Positions 35,536 through 44,921 of a stretch of 64,000 nt of DNA are shown here, in pieces. Positions within the stretch are counted from its first letter, which is position 1. Each line of letters starts with the position of its first letter. The notes under the pieces were generated by a model. That model saw only the letters and a list, made by a program, of their open reading frames with translations. It was not told the DNA's origin and did not search any database. Both the position numbers and the translations under genes were made by a program. The DNA is taken from NCBI GenBank assembly GCA_003457135.1, contig DMSQ01000089.1, forward strand, positions 31,869-95,868, in the 5' to 3' direction. The stretch is from Prolixibacteraceae bacterium (GTDB lineage: Bacteria > Bacteroidota > Bacteroidia > Bacteroidales > Prolixibacteraceae).

Positions 35536-35853
35536 TTAAAGAATACTTTCAACTTTTGAAACAAGTGTTGATTTTGGCGCGGCGCCGACGTGTTTTTCAA
35601 CAACAGCCCCATCTTTAAAAAAGAGGATGGTAGGAATATTGCGGATACCGAATTTAGAAGCAATTCCGGGATTGCTGTCAACATCAACTTTACCGACAAC
35701 TAACCTTCCGGCGTAGTCTTCGGCCAGTTCGTTTACAATTGGGCCAACCATCCGGCACGGGCCACACCATTCTGCCCAAAAATCAATCAGAACCGGTTTA
35801 TTTGCCTGAAGAACCAATTCTTCAAAATTTGCATCATTAATTTCTAAAGCCAT
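35536..35853 (-). CDS. trxA: thioredoxin
   Basis: A 105-aa disulfide reductase with the active site WAEWCGPCRM (Cys30, Cys33) and the cis-Pro loop NIPTILFF. It has no signal peptide, so it is cytoplasmic. It lies 60 nt after dnaE and 7 nt before the DUF58 gene, probably one transcript. Confidence 0.95.
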   Translation of the reverse strand: MALEINDANFEELVLQANKPVLIDFWAEWCGPCRMVGPIVNELAEDYAGRLVVGKVDVDSNPGIASKFGIRNIPTILFFKDGAVVEKHVGAAPKSTLVSKVESIL

Positions 35854-35913
35854 TTTTCTATATTTTTATAAGTGAATAATCCATCTAATTCTCCAAGCCA
35901 CCGCAAAATTAGC

Positions 35914-38900
35914 CTAATTAATTTTAAAAACAAGATCATCGTTTTTTTCAAAATAGGCGAGTAATTCATCTGTAATTTCGATCCGGGTATTTCTTGAAAA
36001 CAGATTAACGACCATATTTGTTTCGAGATCATAAATATCAAATCGCAATAATGATTTGCCTTTGTTGTGTAATGTAAGCCGTTCCAAATCGGAGATAATT
36101 TCACCTGTGAGAACCGAAAGTGGAATCTTCACTGTGATGCTTTTGAAATATTTTTCGCGCACCTCTTCCATCAGCTCAATCCGGCTCACTTTAAACTCAA
36201 GCTGGTCGCTTCCATACCTGACTTGAACGGTCCCTTTGACTAAAAGAAATAATCCTTGCTTGCAGTATTTCCCATAATCCACATAGTCTTTGGCAAAGAA
36301 GAAACATTTATACGAATCGGTATAATCCGTTAAAACGATCTGGCTGTATGGTTTTCCGGTTTTACCCAAACTTTCACGGGCTTCGGTTACCATACCAATA
36401 AAAGTCAGTTCGCGTCCTTTCAGCGCTTCAATATTAGTGTTCAGATCTTTAAACGTTACATCTTTGGTAGCAAGTGTTTCAATTTCAACTTTATACTTAT
36501 CGAGCGGGTGTGAAGTAAGGTAAACTCCTACCAGGCTTTTCTCCTTTTCGAGCAGGATCAGATCAGGCCATTCCTGTACCGTCGGGGGTTCAGGTTTTTG
36601 AACCGATTGTGTGGACATGATTTCGCCAAAAAGAGAAGGTTGCATGTTGTTGCTCTCATTTTGCATTTTATTTCCGTAGCGGATCAGCTTTTCGATAAAA
36701 GTCAGGTCGTTATCATCAGGAGCAAAAAACTGGCTCCGGGTATGTTTTTTAAACGAATCGAAAGCTCCGGCCATGGCAAGCGCTTCAAGGTTTTTTTTGT
36801 TGACCGACTGAAGGTTTACACGCTCAACAAAATCATAAATATCTTTAAAGGTGCCTCCTTTCCGGGCTTTAATGATGTCCTGAACAGCCCCCTCGCCTAC
36901 TCCCTTCACAGCAGCCATACCAAACCGGATGTTTCCCGATTTGTTAACGGTAAACTTGGCATAGCTTTCACTTACATCAGGTCCCAGAACATTCATTTTC
37001 ATGCGTTTGCATTCTTCCATCAACTTCGAAATTTCGGTAATGTTGCTGAGGTTCCGGCTCATGTTGGCCGCCATAAATTCGGCCGGATAGTGCGCTTTTA
37101 AGTATCCGGTTTGATAGGCCACTGCTGCATAACAAACCGAATGCGACTTATTAAACGCATAACTGGCAAATGCCTCCCAGTCTTTCCAGATTTTATCTGT
37201 CAGCTTTTCCGGTTCTTTGTTCCCTGCAAGGCAGCCTTCAACAAACTTCTGATTATTCAGGCAACCTTCCTTGAATTGCACTTTCAGTTTGTCCATCAGG
37301 TAAATTTGCTTTTTACCCATGGCCTTGCGCAGGTTATCGGAGTCGCCGCGGTTAAAACCGCCCAGCGCCCGCGACTGAAGCATCACCTGTTCCTGATAAA
37401 CCGTGATTCCATAAGTATCTTTCAGGAAAGGTTCCATCAGTGGATGATCGTATTCAATTTTTTCGTGGCCATGTTTTCGCTTGATAAACGACAGGATGTA
37501 CTCCATCGGTCCCGGGCGGTAAAGGGCGTTCATAGCAACCAAATCCTCGAAACGGTTGGGTTTCAGGTTGCGAAGGTGTTTTTTCATCCCGGGCGACTCG
37601 AATTGGAAGATGCCGGTTGTATCGCCGTTACTGAAGAGTTCCAAAGTGAGGGGATCGTTTTCCGGAAGCTGATCCATATCAAGGGTAATTCCACGCGAAA
37701 GCTTTATATTTTCGACCGTTTCCTTGATAATTGAAAGGGTTTTCAGTCCCAGGAAATCCATTTTGAGTAATCCGATATCTTCCACATATTTTCCGTCGAA
37801 TTGGGTAGTCAGCAAGTTTTCGTCGTCTTTGGAGAACATTACAGGAATATGGTCGGTCAACGGATCGCGGCTGATCAGGATACCGCAGGCATGAACGCCG
37901 GTCTGACGTACCGAACCTTCTAGTGTCTGGGCAAACTTCAGGGTTGTGCGGATCAGTTCGTTGTTCGACTTCAACTCTGCTTTTAACTCCGGACTATCTT
38001 TATACGCCGTTGCAAAATTCATTTTGGGAGCATCCGGAACCAGTTTTGTCAGCCGGTCGGCTTCAGAAAGCGGGAGTTTCAGAACCCTTGCCACATCTTT
38101 GATGGCCATTTTGGTGGCCATGGTTCCGAAAGTACAGATATGCGCAACTTTATCTTTTCCATATTTATTGGTCACATAATCGAGAACTTTCTGCCGGCCG
38201 TCATCGTCGAAGTCTATATCCACGTCGGGCATCGAAATTCGGTCGGGATTCAGGAAACGTTCGAACAGCAGATCGTACTTCATCGGTTCGATGTTGGTAA
38301 TCCCGACACAATACGAAACCACCGATCCGGCAGCCGAACCTCGCCCGGGCCCAACCAAAACATCCATCCTTCTGGCTTCGTTGATGAAATCCTGGGTGAT
38401 GAGGAAGTAACCCGGAAAACCCATCTTTTTGATCGTGTTCAATTCAAACTCTATACGTTCAGTAATTTCTTCTGAAAATGGTTCACCATACCGTGATTTG
38501 GCCCCTTCCCAGCAAAGGTGCGCGAGAAAATCCGATTCGAGCTTTACCCTTACCACTTTATCATATCCACCGATCGTATCGAACCAATATTTGGTGAATT
38601 CTTCCACCAACATTTCTTCGGTGAAGCGTTGCCGGTAATCTTCCAGTGTTCCGAAATCTTCAGGTATCGGAAAAACAGGCATAATGGGTGAGGAATTCAG
38701 TTCATAAGTTTCAATCTTATCAGTTATTTCCTGAGTATTTTCAAGTGCTTCAGGCACATCAGCGAACAAAGTATTCATTTCGGATGTGGTTTTAAACCAC
38801 TCCTGTTTGGTGTAACGCATCCGGGTCGGATCGTCCAAATCTTTACCGGTATTCAAACAGATGAGCAAATCGTGCGCATCGGCATCTTCGGCATTGATAA

Positions 38901-39555
38901 AATGAATGTCGTTGGTGCAAATAAGCTTGACCTCGTGTTTCTTCGCCAGTTCAATCAACTGCTTATTTACCAGCACCTGATTTTCATACACGCTTTTCCG
39001 CATATCGGGCGAAGTTGACGGATGCCTCATGAGTTCCAGATAAAAGTCATCACCAAAAAGCGACTTGAACCATTGTATAGTTTCGTCTGCATCCTGGAGA
39101 TGTCCGGCCATAATATGTTGCGGAACTTCGCCTCCCAAACAGGCTGTAGAAACAATCAGCCCTTCGTGATGCTGTTCAAGCAATTCTTTATCTATTCGCG
39201 GTTTGTAATAAAAACCTTCGGTATAGGCGGTAGATACCAGTTTGAGCAGGTTGCGGTATCCAATCAGGTTTTTGGCCAGCAAAATAAGGTGGTAGCCCGA
39301 GCGGTCAACTTTCGCGTCTTTCTTACTGTGGCGCGAAGTTTCTGCCACATAAGTTTCGCAACCAATAATGGGTTTGATCCCTTCTTTCCGGCAAATATCG
39401 TAAAACTCTTTGGCGCCAAACATGTTGCCATGATCGGTCAGCGCCAGGGCAGTCATGCCATCACCTTTTGCCTTTGCAATAAGGCCTTTAACGCTGGCAG
39501 CGCCATCGAGAATGGAATATTGCGAGTGGACATGTAAATGTGTAAAAGGAATCAT
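35914..39555 (-). CDS. dnaE: DNA polymerase III subunit alpha
   Basis: Replicative polymerase of 1213 aa from ATG 39555 (MIPFTHLHVHSQYSILDGA); a TTG 18 nt upstream is less likely. The PHP domain comes first. The palm follows, with GPGRGSAAGSVVSY and PDVDIDFDDDGRQKV (two of the catalytic Asp residues, around residue 455), and then the fingers block RPGPMEYI. The C-terminus has helix-hairpin-helix and OB-fold parts. Length and order are those of Bacteroidota DnaE. It heads the minus dnaE-trxA-DUF58 group. Confidence 0.96.
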   Translation of the reverse strand: MIPFTHLHVHSQYSILDGAASVKGLIAKAKGDGMTALALTDHGNMFGAKEFYDICRKEGIKPIIGCETYVAETSRHSKKDAKVDRSGYHLILLAKNLIGYRNLLKLVSTAYTEGFYYKPRIDKELLEQHHEGLIVSTACLGGEVPQHIMAGHLQDADETIQWFKSLFGDDFYLELMRHPSTSPDMRKSVYENQVLVNKQLIELAKKHEVKLICTNDIHFINAEDADAHDLLICLNTGKDLDDPTRMRYTKQEWFKTTSEMNTLFADVPEALENTQEITDKIETYELNSSPIMPVFPIPEDFGTLEDYRQRFTEEMLVEEFTKYWFDTIGGYDKVVRVKLESDFLAHLCWEGAKSRYGEPFSEEITERIEFELNTIKKMGFPGYFLITQDFINEARRMDVLVGPGRGSAAGSVVSYCVGITNIEPMKYDLLFERFLNPDRISMPDVDIDFDDDGRQKVLDYVTNKYGKDKVAHICTFGTMATKMAIKDVARVLKLPLSEADRLTKLVPDAPKMNFATAYKDSPELKAELKSNNELIRTTLKFAQTLEGSVRQTGVHACGILISRDPLTDHIPVMFSKDDENLLTTQFDGKYVEDIGLLKMDFLGLKTLSIIKETVENIKLSRGITLDMDQLPENDPLTLELFSNGDTTGIFQFESPGMKKHLRNLKPNRFEDLVAMNALYRPGPMEYILSFIKRKHGHEKIEYDHPLMEPFLKDTYGITVYQEQVMLQSRALGGFNRGDSDNLRKAMGKKQIYLMDKLKVQFKEGCLNNQKFVEGCLAGNKEPEKLTDKIWKDWEAFASYAFNKSHSVCYAAVAYQTGYLKAHYPAEFMAANMSRNLSNITEISKLMEECKRMKMNVLGPDVSESYAKFTVNKSGNIRFGMAAVKGVGEGAVQDIIKARKGGTFKDIYDFVERVNLQSVNKKNLEALAMAGAFDSFKKHTRSQFFAPDDNDLTFIEKLIRYGNKMQNESNNMQPSLFGEIMSTQSVQKPEPPTVQEWPDLILLEKEKSLVGVYLTSHPLDKYKVEIETLATKDVTFKDLNTNIEALKGRELTFIGMVTEARESLGKTGKPYSQIVLTDYTDSYKCFFFAKDYVDYGKYCKQGLFLLVKGTVQVRYGSDQLEFKVSRIELMEEVREKYFKSITVKIPLSVLTGEIISDLERLTLHNKGKSLLRFDIYDLETNMVVNLFSRNTRIEITDELLAYFEKNDDLVFKIN

Positions 39556-39690
39556 ATCAATGGATTGTATCAAAGATTTAGTGTTGTGAAAGCCAAAACT
39601 TCATGAAAGTAAAAATATCATTTTCGATGCCTTAAAAGTGGATTGTTGATAAAAAAAAGAAAGGATTGAATAAATTCCATCCTTACAAAA

Positions 39691-39746
39691 TGAACCGAAC
39701 CTACGGCTCTGACTTGTAAACCGATAAATCCCGTAGGGATGGTTCA
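39691..39746. repeat. long two-part hairpin downstream of the patatin gene
   Basis: TGAACC-GAA-CCTACGG (39691-39706) pairs with CCGTAGG-GAT-GGTTCA (39731-39746), giving 6 and 7 bp around a symmetric 3x3 internal loop. It lies in the 219-nt gap between dnaE and the patatin gene. It looks like a dispersed-repeat type rather than a terminator (no T tract). Confidence 0.65.
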
Positions 39747-39774
39747 TGGTGTAGTGGGGCTGTAACCGCAACCT

Positions 39775-40797
39775 TCACACGATCAGGTCCACAATAGCAT
39801 CCAGCTCTTTATCGAAATTCTGCCCGGTGTAGGTTCCTAATTCTTTCAAAGCCTGAAGGTTTTCCTCCGAGGCATCGTCCATGTCGGGACTGACATCAGC
39901 AGGCAATTCGGTATTGATGCGCACATATTGATTTTGTATTCCACCGGAATCGAAAATTTGCCTGAGCTGATAGTCAACTACCTCGGAAACTCCCGACATC
40001 ATAATGTCAATTAATGGTTTAACCCATTCCACCATTCCCCAGTCTTTAGCTTCGTCGTAGTCATAATCCTTTTTTGAAAAGCCAGTTCCGAGCGATAAAA
40101 TAACCATTTTCCCGGGCGATGTTTTAAATTCCCTGTAAACTTCAGCAAAAGCGCAAAGCGATGGGTTATTCACAAATACGCCGCCATCAATGAGCGGGTA
40201 GCTCACTTCAGAAACCGACCTGACATTGGAACATTCGAAGTAGGTTGGCGCAGCCGAAGTGGCACGGGCAACTTCTTTGACCAGATAGTCCCAGCCTTTG
40301 TTCCGTTTTGCATCATGTTGGGTGAAGAAGTGTCCTTTCCGGTGTTTAATGTCATACGATGTAATGAGACAGGGTTTAAGCAGTTCACTCAGTTTGGTGT
40401 CCCCAAAATACTCGTCGAGCGCTTTTTCCAACTGTATTGCCGGATACATTTCGTCAAGTATTCCACCTGCAGTCCTGATCTTGTGCCCCCGTGAAACGCT
40501 GAAAATATCGCCACCCTTATTCAGGTAAAGGTCAACAACCTGACTGGCATTATATTTAGGACGTACCTCTAGCCCTGAGTTATCCAAGGCAGGCATCAGA
40601 TAAGCGCAGGTCAGTATTCCTCCGGTACTCGTTCCGGCAATCAGGTCAAAAAAGTCCGCAACACGCGCATCAGGATTGTTGGTTTTTACTTTCAGTTTAT
40701 CTTCCAGGATTACCAGAATCTGTCCGGGAATAATGCCACGAATTCCGCCTCCGTCAATAGAAAGGATGCGGGTCATTTTTTGTTTTGTTATAGCCAT
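39775..40797 (-). CDS. patatin-like phospholipase
   Basis: A 340-aa lipid acyl hydrolase from ATG 40797. The oxyanion loop GGGIRG is at 16-21, the nucleophile motif GTSTG at 55-59 (Ser57) and the catalytic Asp in IDGGVFVNNP at 204. It has no signal peptide, so it should act in the cytoplasm or at the inner membrane. It stands alone with its own promoter and about 60 nt of leader. Patatins also act as effectors in CBASS defence, but no CD-NTase or accessory gene lies nearby, so a lipid-turnover role is the simpler reading. Confidence 0.88.
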   Translation of the reverse strand: MAITKQKMTRILSIDGGGIRGIIPGQILVILEDKLKVKTNNPDARVADFFDLIAGTSTGGILTCAYLMPALDNSGLEVRPKYNASQVVDLYLNKGGDIFSVSRGHKIRTAGGILDEMYPAIQLEKALDEYFGDTKLSELLKPCLITSYDIKHRKGHFFTQHDAKRNKGWDYLVKEVARATSAAPTYFECSNVRSVSEVSYPLIDGGVFVNNPSLCAFAEVYREFKTSPGKMVILSLGTGFSKKDYDYDEAKDWGMVEWVKPLIDIMMSGVSEVVDYQLRQIFDSGGIQNQYVRINTELPADVSPDMDDASEENLQALKELGTYTGQNFDKELDAIVDLIV

Positions 40798-40859
40798 GAT
40801 GTTTTTATATAAGTTTTGGGTAAAACGACAACAATCCTTCAATCGTTGCACAATCCGGA

Positions 40860-40867
40860 CAAAAATA
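40860..40867 (-). promoter_or_regulatory. -7 box TATTTTTG of the patatin gene
   Basis: Exact TAnnTTTG on minus, 63 nt before the ATG at 40797. Confidence 0.5.
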
Positions 40868-41093
40868 GTTTCGTCCATCTGCTCTATTTAAATCCTGAAA
40901 ATCGACCTTAATTAAGAATAGTCTTTTCATCTTGTTTTTGAATTTGTTAAACTTTTTTTTAGGTATGTTCACACAACAATTATGAGTACTTTAAAGTTCT
41001 TGAAATCAATATGCTCTAAATGAATCTGATTGGAAATATTTTTAGTTTGACTAGTTTAGAGTCTGCAAACATCACTAAGCTTTAAGGTTTTGT
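40868..41093. other. AT-rich divergent intergenic region
   Basis: Between the patatin gene (minus) and the heptose adenylyltransferase gene (plus). Apart from the two -7 boxes at its edges, I see no ORF, repeat or RNA-like structure. Confidence 0.5.
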
Positions 41094-41101
41094 TATTTTT
41101 G
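41094..41101 (+). promoter_or_regulatory. -7 box TATTTTTG of the heptose adenylyltransferase gene
   Basis: Exact TAnnTTTG on plus, 17 nt before the ATG at 41119. Confidence 0.6.
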
Positions 41102-41118
41102 AAGAAATTTCAACATTG

Positions 41119-41616
41119 ATGGAGGTTTCAAAAATTATTCAGTCCAAAATATTTGAAAATTTTCAGGATTTTAAATCAGTTCTGAGACAATGGCGGGAAG
41201 CCGGACAAACGGTAGTTTTTACCAATGGCTGTTTCGATTTGGTTCACCGCGGGCACATTGATTCGCTGGTAAAGGCAGCCAGTTTTGGCGACCGGCTGAT
41301 TGTCGGCCTGAACTCGGATATTTCGGTAAAACTGCTGAAAGGTGAAACCCGACCGCTCATTAACCAGCAATCGCGTGCTGTTTTACTGGCTTCGCTACTC
41401 ATGGTTCATGCAGTGATTTTGTTTGATGAAGAAACTCCTTATGAATTGATCCGAAGTATTGTTCCTGATATTTTGGTAAAAGGGACAGACTACAAGCTTG
41501 AGGAGATTGCAGGCTCCGATGTTGTTCTGGCTGCCGGAGGACGTGTTGAGCGCATTGAACTGACTGAAGGATTTTCCACTTCGGATTTGATCAGGAAGAT
41601 AAAAGATCAGTTTTAA
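41119..41616 (+). CDS. rfaE2: D-glycero-beta-D-manno-heptose 1-phosphate adenylyltransferase
   Basis: A 165-aa nucleotidyltransferase of the cytidylyltransferase fold, with VVFTNGCFDLVHRGHIDSL (the HxGH motif), DRLIVGLNSD and the late EGFSTSDLIRKI (ISTT-like motif). It corresponds to the C-terminal domain of HldE as a separate protein and activates heptose-1-phosphate for LPS core. It lies 72 nt before radA. The kinase partner (HldA-type) is not in the window. Confidence 0.9.
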   Translation: MEVSKIIQSKIFENFQDFKSVLRQWREAGQTVVFTNGCFDLVHRGHIDSLVKAASFGDRLIVGLNSDISVKLLKGETRPLINQQSRAVLLASLLMVHAVILFDEETPYELIRSIVPDILVKGTDYKLEEIAGSDVVLAAGGRVERIELTEGFSTSDLIRKIKDQF

Positions 41617-41688
41617 GCCAGTTCTGATTTATTCTGAAGAACAAATTTCCAATAATCAATAAAGAATAACCAATATCAAAAGTTACTT

Positions 41689-43056
41689 ATGGCCAAAGTA
41701 AAAACCAGTTTTTTCTGTCAGAATTGCGGTGCACAATCGCCCAAATGGGTGGGTAAGTGCAATTCGTGTGGCGAATGGAATTCGTTTATTGAAGAAATTG
41801 TGGAGCGCGATACTTCTAAACAATCCACTTTTTTGACTGGAACAGGCAATCAACCCAAACTATTGCACGAAGTTTCGTCTGAAAATACGGAGCGTATTGA
41901 TACCTGTAATCAGGAGCTTAACCGTGTTTTGGGAGGCGGCCTGGTTCCGGGATCTATCGTGTTGATTGGCGGCGAACCGGGAATCGGAAAATCAACACTG
42001 GTACTGCAACTGGCTTTGGATCTGAAAAGCAAAAAGATCTTATATGTTTCTGGAGAAGAAAGTATTCAGCAAATTAAAATACGGGCTCAACGGCTTCAGA
42101 AAGAAAACCTGAATTGTTATTTTTTGAGTGAAACATCGCTCGAACATATTTTGGCACAAAGCAAGCAAATTGTTCCTGAATTGCTGATTATTGACTCGAT
42201 ACAGACTGTTTCGACCGAGGCGATTGAATCGTCGCCCGGATCGGTTGGGCAAATCCGTGAATGCACCAATGGAATCCTGAAATATGCGAAAGAATTTAAT
42301 GTACCGGTAATCCTGATCGGTCATATCACCAAAGAAGGCAGCCTGGCCGGACCTAAAGTTCTGGAACACATAGTTGATACGGTTTTACAGTTCGAAGGCG
42401 AGAATCAGTACATGTACCGCATTCTTCGCGCCATCAAAAACCGTTTCGGGTCAACCTCCGAACTGGGGATTTTTGAAATGGGAAATTCCGGCCTGCGCGA
42501 AGTTACCAATCCATCTGAATTGCTCATCAACCGGGCCCATGAAGGCTTGAGCGGAACAGCTATTTCGGCGTCCATCGAAGGAATCCGCCCGTTACTGATC
42601 GAAATTCAAGCTTTGGTCAGCACGGCAGCCTATGGAACACCGCAGCGTTCGTCAACCGGGTTCGATCTTCGGCGATTGAATATGTTGCTGGCTGTTCTAG
42701 AGAAACGGGCAGGTTTTAAGCTGGCCACCAAAGATGTATTCCTGAATATCGCCGGAGGAATTAAAGTAGATGATCCCGCCATAGACTTGACCGTGATCAC
42801 GGCCATTCTTTCATCCAACTTCGACCTTCCAGTCCGCAAGAATGTCTGCTTTGCCGGCGAGATTGGTCTTTCAGGAGAAATTCGTTCGGTGAACCGTCTC
42901 GAACAGCGCATTGCCGAAGCCGAAAAATTGGGTTTCGACAGCATTTTTATTCCCAAAGCAGGAAAAGGGATCAACCTTCAGAAATTTAAGATTGAAATTT
43001 TGCAGTTCGACCGCGTTGATGTGTTTTTCAGGCATGTATTCAGCAAAAAAGGCTGA
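41689..43056 (+). CDS. radA: DNA repair protein RadA (Sms)
   Basis: A 455-aa recombination helicase. Zinc finger: C10, C13, C24, C27 (FCQNCGAQSPKWVGKCNSCG). The Walker A IGGEPGIGKST lies around residue 95-102, then the RadA-specific KNRFG in RAIKNRFGSTSELG and a C-terminal Lon-protease-like domain (FLNIAGGIKVDDPAIDL). It supports branch migration during recombination and repair. It ends 40 nt before the DUF4296 gene. Confidence 0.95.
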   Translation: MAKVKTSFFCQNCGAQSPKWVGKCNSCGEWNSFIEEIVERDTSKQSTFLTGTGNQPKLLHEVSSENTERIDTCNQELNRVLGGGLVPGSIVLIGGEPGIGKSTLVLQLALDLKSKKILYVSGEESIQQIKIRAQRLQKENLNCYFLSETSLEHILAQSKQIVPELLIIDSIQTVSTEAIESSPGSVGQIRECTNGILKYAKEFNVPVILIGHITKEGSLAGPKVLEHIVDTVLQFEGENQYMYRILRAIKNRFGSTSELGIFEMGNSGLREVTNPSELLINRAHEGLSGTAISASIEGIRPLLIEIQALVSTAAYGTPQRSSTGFDLRRLNMLLAVLEKRAGFKLATKDVFLNIAGGIKVDDPAIDLTVITAILSSNFDLPVRKNVCFAGEIGLSGEIRSVNRLEQRIAEAEKLGFDSIFIPKAGKGINLQKFKIEILQFDRVDVFFRHVFSKKG

Positions 43057-43096
43057 AAGTAATATTACCTTTGAATCCAAAAATAAGGAAGCTAAA

Positions 43097-43477
43097 ATGA
43101 AACAATTCATTGGAATTCTATTGTTTGCTGCCATGTTGAGCGGACTCTCATCCTGTTTCAGTACTTCGGTTAAAAAACCCGACAAGCTGATTGCTAAAGA
43201 CGAGTTTGTGAAAATAATGGTTGATATTTACCTGATCCAGGGAATTAATATCGAGCCCGATAAGCCCGATTCACTGAAGAAAATTACACAGACCGATCTG
43301 TACTTTTCAGTACTAAAGAAATATGATATTCCTGATACTGTTTTTGTCCGTACGCTCGTCTATTATTCAAGTTTTCCGAAAGAGTACGAAAAAATACATA
43401 CTCAAATCATGAATATCCTTAATGAAAAGGAGCAACAATTCAAACCCAGGGATAAAGTGAATATTGGGAAAGAATGA
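43097..43477 (+). CDS. DUF4296 lipoprotein
   Basis: A 126-aa lipoprotein (MKQFIGILLFAAMLSGLSSC, lipobox Cys 20) followed by the DUF4296 pattern EFVKIMVDIYLIQGIN and YDIPDTVFVRTLVYYSS. The start at 43097 is chosen because the longer frame from 42911 overlaps radA out of frame and lacks a signal. The family is restricted to Bacteroidota and has no known role. Its stop overlaps the next ATG (ATGA). Confidence 0.85.
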   Translation: MKQFIGILLFAAMLSGLSSCFSTSVKKPDKLIAKDEFVKIMVDIYLIQGINIEPDKPDSLKKITQTDLYFSVLKKYDIPDTVFVRTLVYYSSFPKEYEKIHTQIMNILNEKEQQFKPRDKVNIGKE

Positions 43478-43950
43478 AAAAATTTGCTGCCAATTACCTC
43501 GTTTCGGATAGCGGAATTTTCCTGAAAAACGGCATTGTTGTGGCAAATGATGATGGAACTGTTGTCGAATTTATTGACACCGAAGGCGATCTGAGGGAAA
43601 TTGCACAACTCCTGTTTTTCAACGGAATATTGATTACGAATTGCCGGTTTGTCAAAACTCCTTCAGATTTACCCCGACACCGATCAGGTGATTGTTTAAA
43701 ATCATTGATTATTCGGCTAGTTGCAGAACTTAACGAAGTAACCATTCTAAATCTGATTGAAACCGGGATACAGATTCAGTCGCAGTTTCCCGGTATGACA
43801 ATCCCGGAAATCCTGCTTGAAATAACAAACTTTTTACTGATTGACGGAAAGTATTCCAGACAGATTGTACCTGGAATATTTCTCCTGACTGGCGTGAACC
43901 TTACTGATTTGCATTTTACACCGAAAAGTAAACTGAAAAAAATTCTTTAA
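43474..43950 (+). CDS. amidohydrolase-like protein lacking the catalytic core
   Basis: A 158-aa protein that I read as the two ends of a Bacteroidota amidohydrolase joined together. Residues 3-57 (FAANYLVSDSGIFLKNGIVV to FFNGILITN) resemble the N-terminal strand-rich part that normally leads into the metal-binding HxH. Residues about 90-158 (VTILNLIETGIQIQSQFPGM, then VPGIFLLTGVNLTDLHFTPKS) resemble the C-terminal helix and beta-sandwich return. The barrel between them, with all metal ligands, is absent. The frame is intact and translationally coupled to the lipoprotein (ATGA). It may be a decaying gene or a repurposed non-enzymatic protein. The relationship is from memory of the family pattern, not from an alignment. 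Confidence 0.6.
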   Translation: MKKFAANYLVSDSGIFLKNGIVVANDDGTVVEFIDTEGDLREIAQLLFFNGILITNCRFVKTPSDLPRHRSGDCLKSLIIRLVAELNEVTILNLIETGIQIQSQFPGMTIPEILLEITNFLLIDGKYSRQIVPGIFLLTGVNLTDLHFTPKSKLKKIL

Positions 43951-44002
43951 TCAGACTGAAGAATTCCATTGTCATTGGAACTCGGAACTTTAAACTCTAT
44001 TT

Positions 44003-44782
44003 ATGTCCACATTTTTATTCGACCAAATCATATTCGGACCAGTAAAAAGCCGCCGGCTTGGTCTTTCGCTGGGAGTGAACCTGTTGCCTACCGACAGTAA
44101 AGTCTGTTCGTTCGACTGTATTTATTGCGAATGTGGCTGGAATCCGAAGAAAAGGGAGAAAAAAGCAGTTTTGCCTGCACGCATCGAAGTTCGGCAGAAG
44201 CTGGAAGAAAAGCTGGCCCAAATGGTTTTGGAGAACGATTTGCCTGATGTAATCACCTTTGCCGGGAATGGAGAGCCCACCTTACATCCTGAATTTGAAG
44301 GAATTATTGACGATACCATTGAACTTCGCAATCGCCTGACCCCAATGGCACGAATTGCAGTTTTATCGAATGCGACCATGTTGCACAAACCAGAGGTGAC
44401 CGGTGCATTACTTAAAGTGGAGGATAATATTCAGAAACTTGATTCTGCTTTTGAAGAAACTATCCGAAAAATGGATTGTCCGGCTCCTAATTTTAAACTG
44501 ACCAAGGTAGTCGAAACCCTGAAATCGTTTAAAGGGCAAGTGATTATTCAAACGATGTTTTTACGCGGAACCTATCAGGGTGAGATCATCGACAATTCCA
44601 CCAAAGAAGAACTTGACGCCTGGTTAAAACTGATTGCTGAAATCAGGCCTTCGCAGGTGATGATTTATACCATTGATCGCGAAACTCCGGCAACCGGGCT
44701 CGAAAAATTAAAAATAGGTGAACTTCAGCAAATTGCAGATCAGGTTCGTGCACTTGGCTTCCCTGTTCAGGTTTCGGGATAG
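44003..44782 (+). CDS. radical SAM protein
   Basis: A 259-aa radical SAM enzyme. The cluster motif is CSFDCIYCECGW (CxxxCxxC around residue 34), preceded by FGPVKSRRLGLSLGVNLLP. ITFAGNGEPTLHPEF is the SAM-contacting GGEP-like motif. The family is widespread and related to COG0731; the reaction is not known. It stands 52 nt after the preceding small gene. No extra Fe-S-binding C-terminal cysteines are seen. Confidence 0.88.
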   Translation: MSTFLFDQIIFGPVKSRRLGLSLGVNLLPTDSKVCSFDCIYCECGWNPKKREKKAVLPARIEVRQKLEEKLAQMVLENDLPDVITFAGNGEPTLHPEFEGIIDDTIELRNRLTPMARIAVLSNATMLHKPEVTGALLKVEDNIQKLDSAFEETIRKMDCPAPNFKLTKVVETLKSFKGQVIIQTMFLRGTYQGEIIDNSTKEELDAWLKLIAEIRPSQVMIYTIDRETPATGLEKLKIGELQQIADQVRALGFPVQVSG

Positions 44783-44789
44783 GAAGAGT

Positions 44790-44921
44790 TGTTAACCGTA
44801 GTAATAAGTAATCAGAAGTAAACAGTCATTAGTGGTCATTTATAGTCATTTATAGTCATTAATAATCTCCAACATCGAAAACCACAAATGACTACAAATG
44901 ACAAAGAATGACAAATTTGGG
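44790..44921. repeat. inverted array of GTCATT/AATGAC words
   Basis: The sequence has repeated GTCATT(T/A)ATA units (44823-44862), then AATGACTACAAATGAC and AGAATGAC (44886-44911) in the opposite sense. It is a low-complexity repeat of the same style as the CAGTCGCAG arrays. It sits between the convergent radical SAM and DUF2147 genes. Confidence 0.65.

Noticed and set aside
35536..39555. Unusual gene order dnaE-trxA-DUF58
   Set aside because: Adjacency of dnaE and trxA is common in Bacteroidota and needs no special explanation.
39775..40797. Patatin as an effector of a CBASS-like defence system
   Set aside because: No CD-NTase, accessory or other defence gene lies beside it; neighbours are dnaE and a heptose adenylyltransferase gene.
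42911..43096. Extended start of the DUF4296 gene inside radA
   Set aside because: The extension is out of frame with radA and places residues before the lipoprotein signal.
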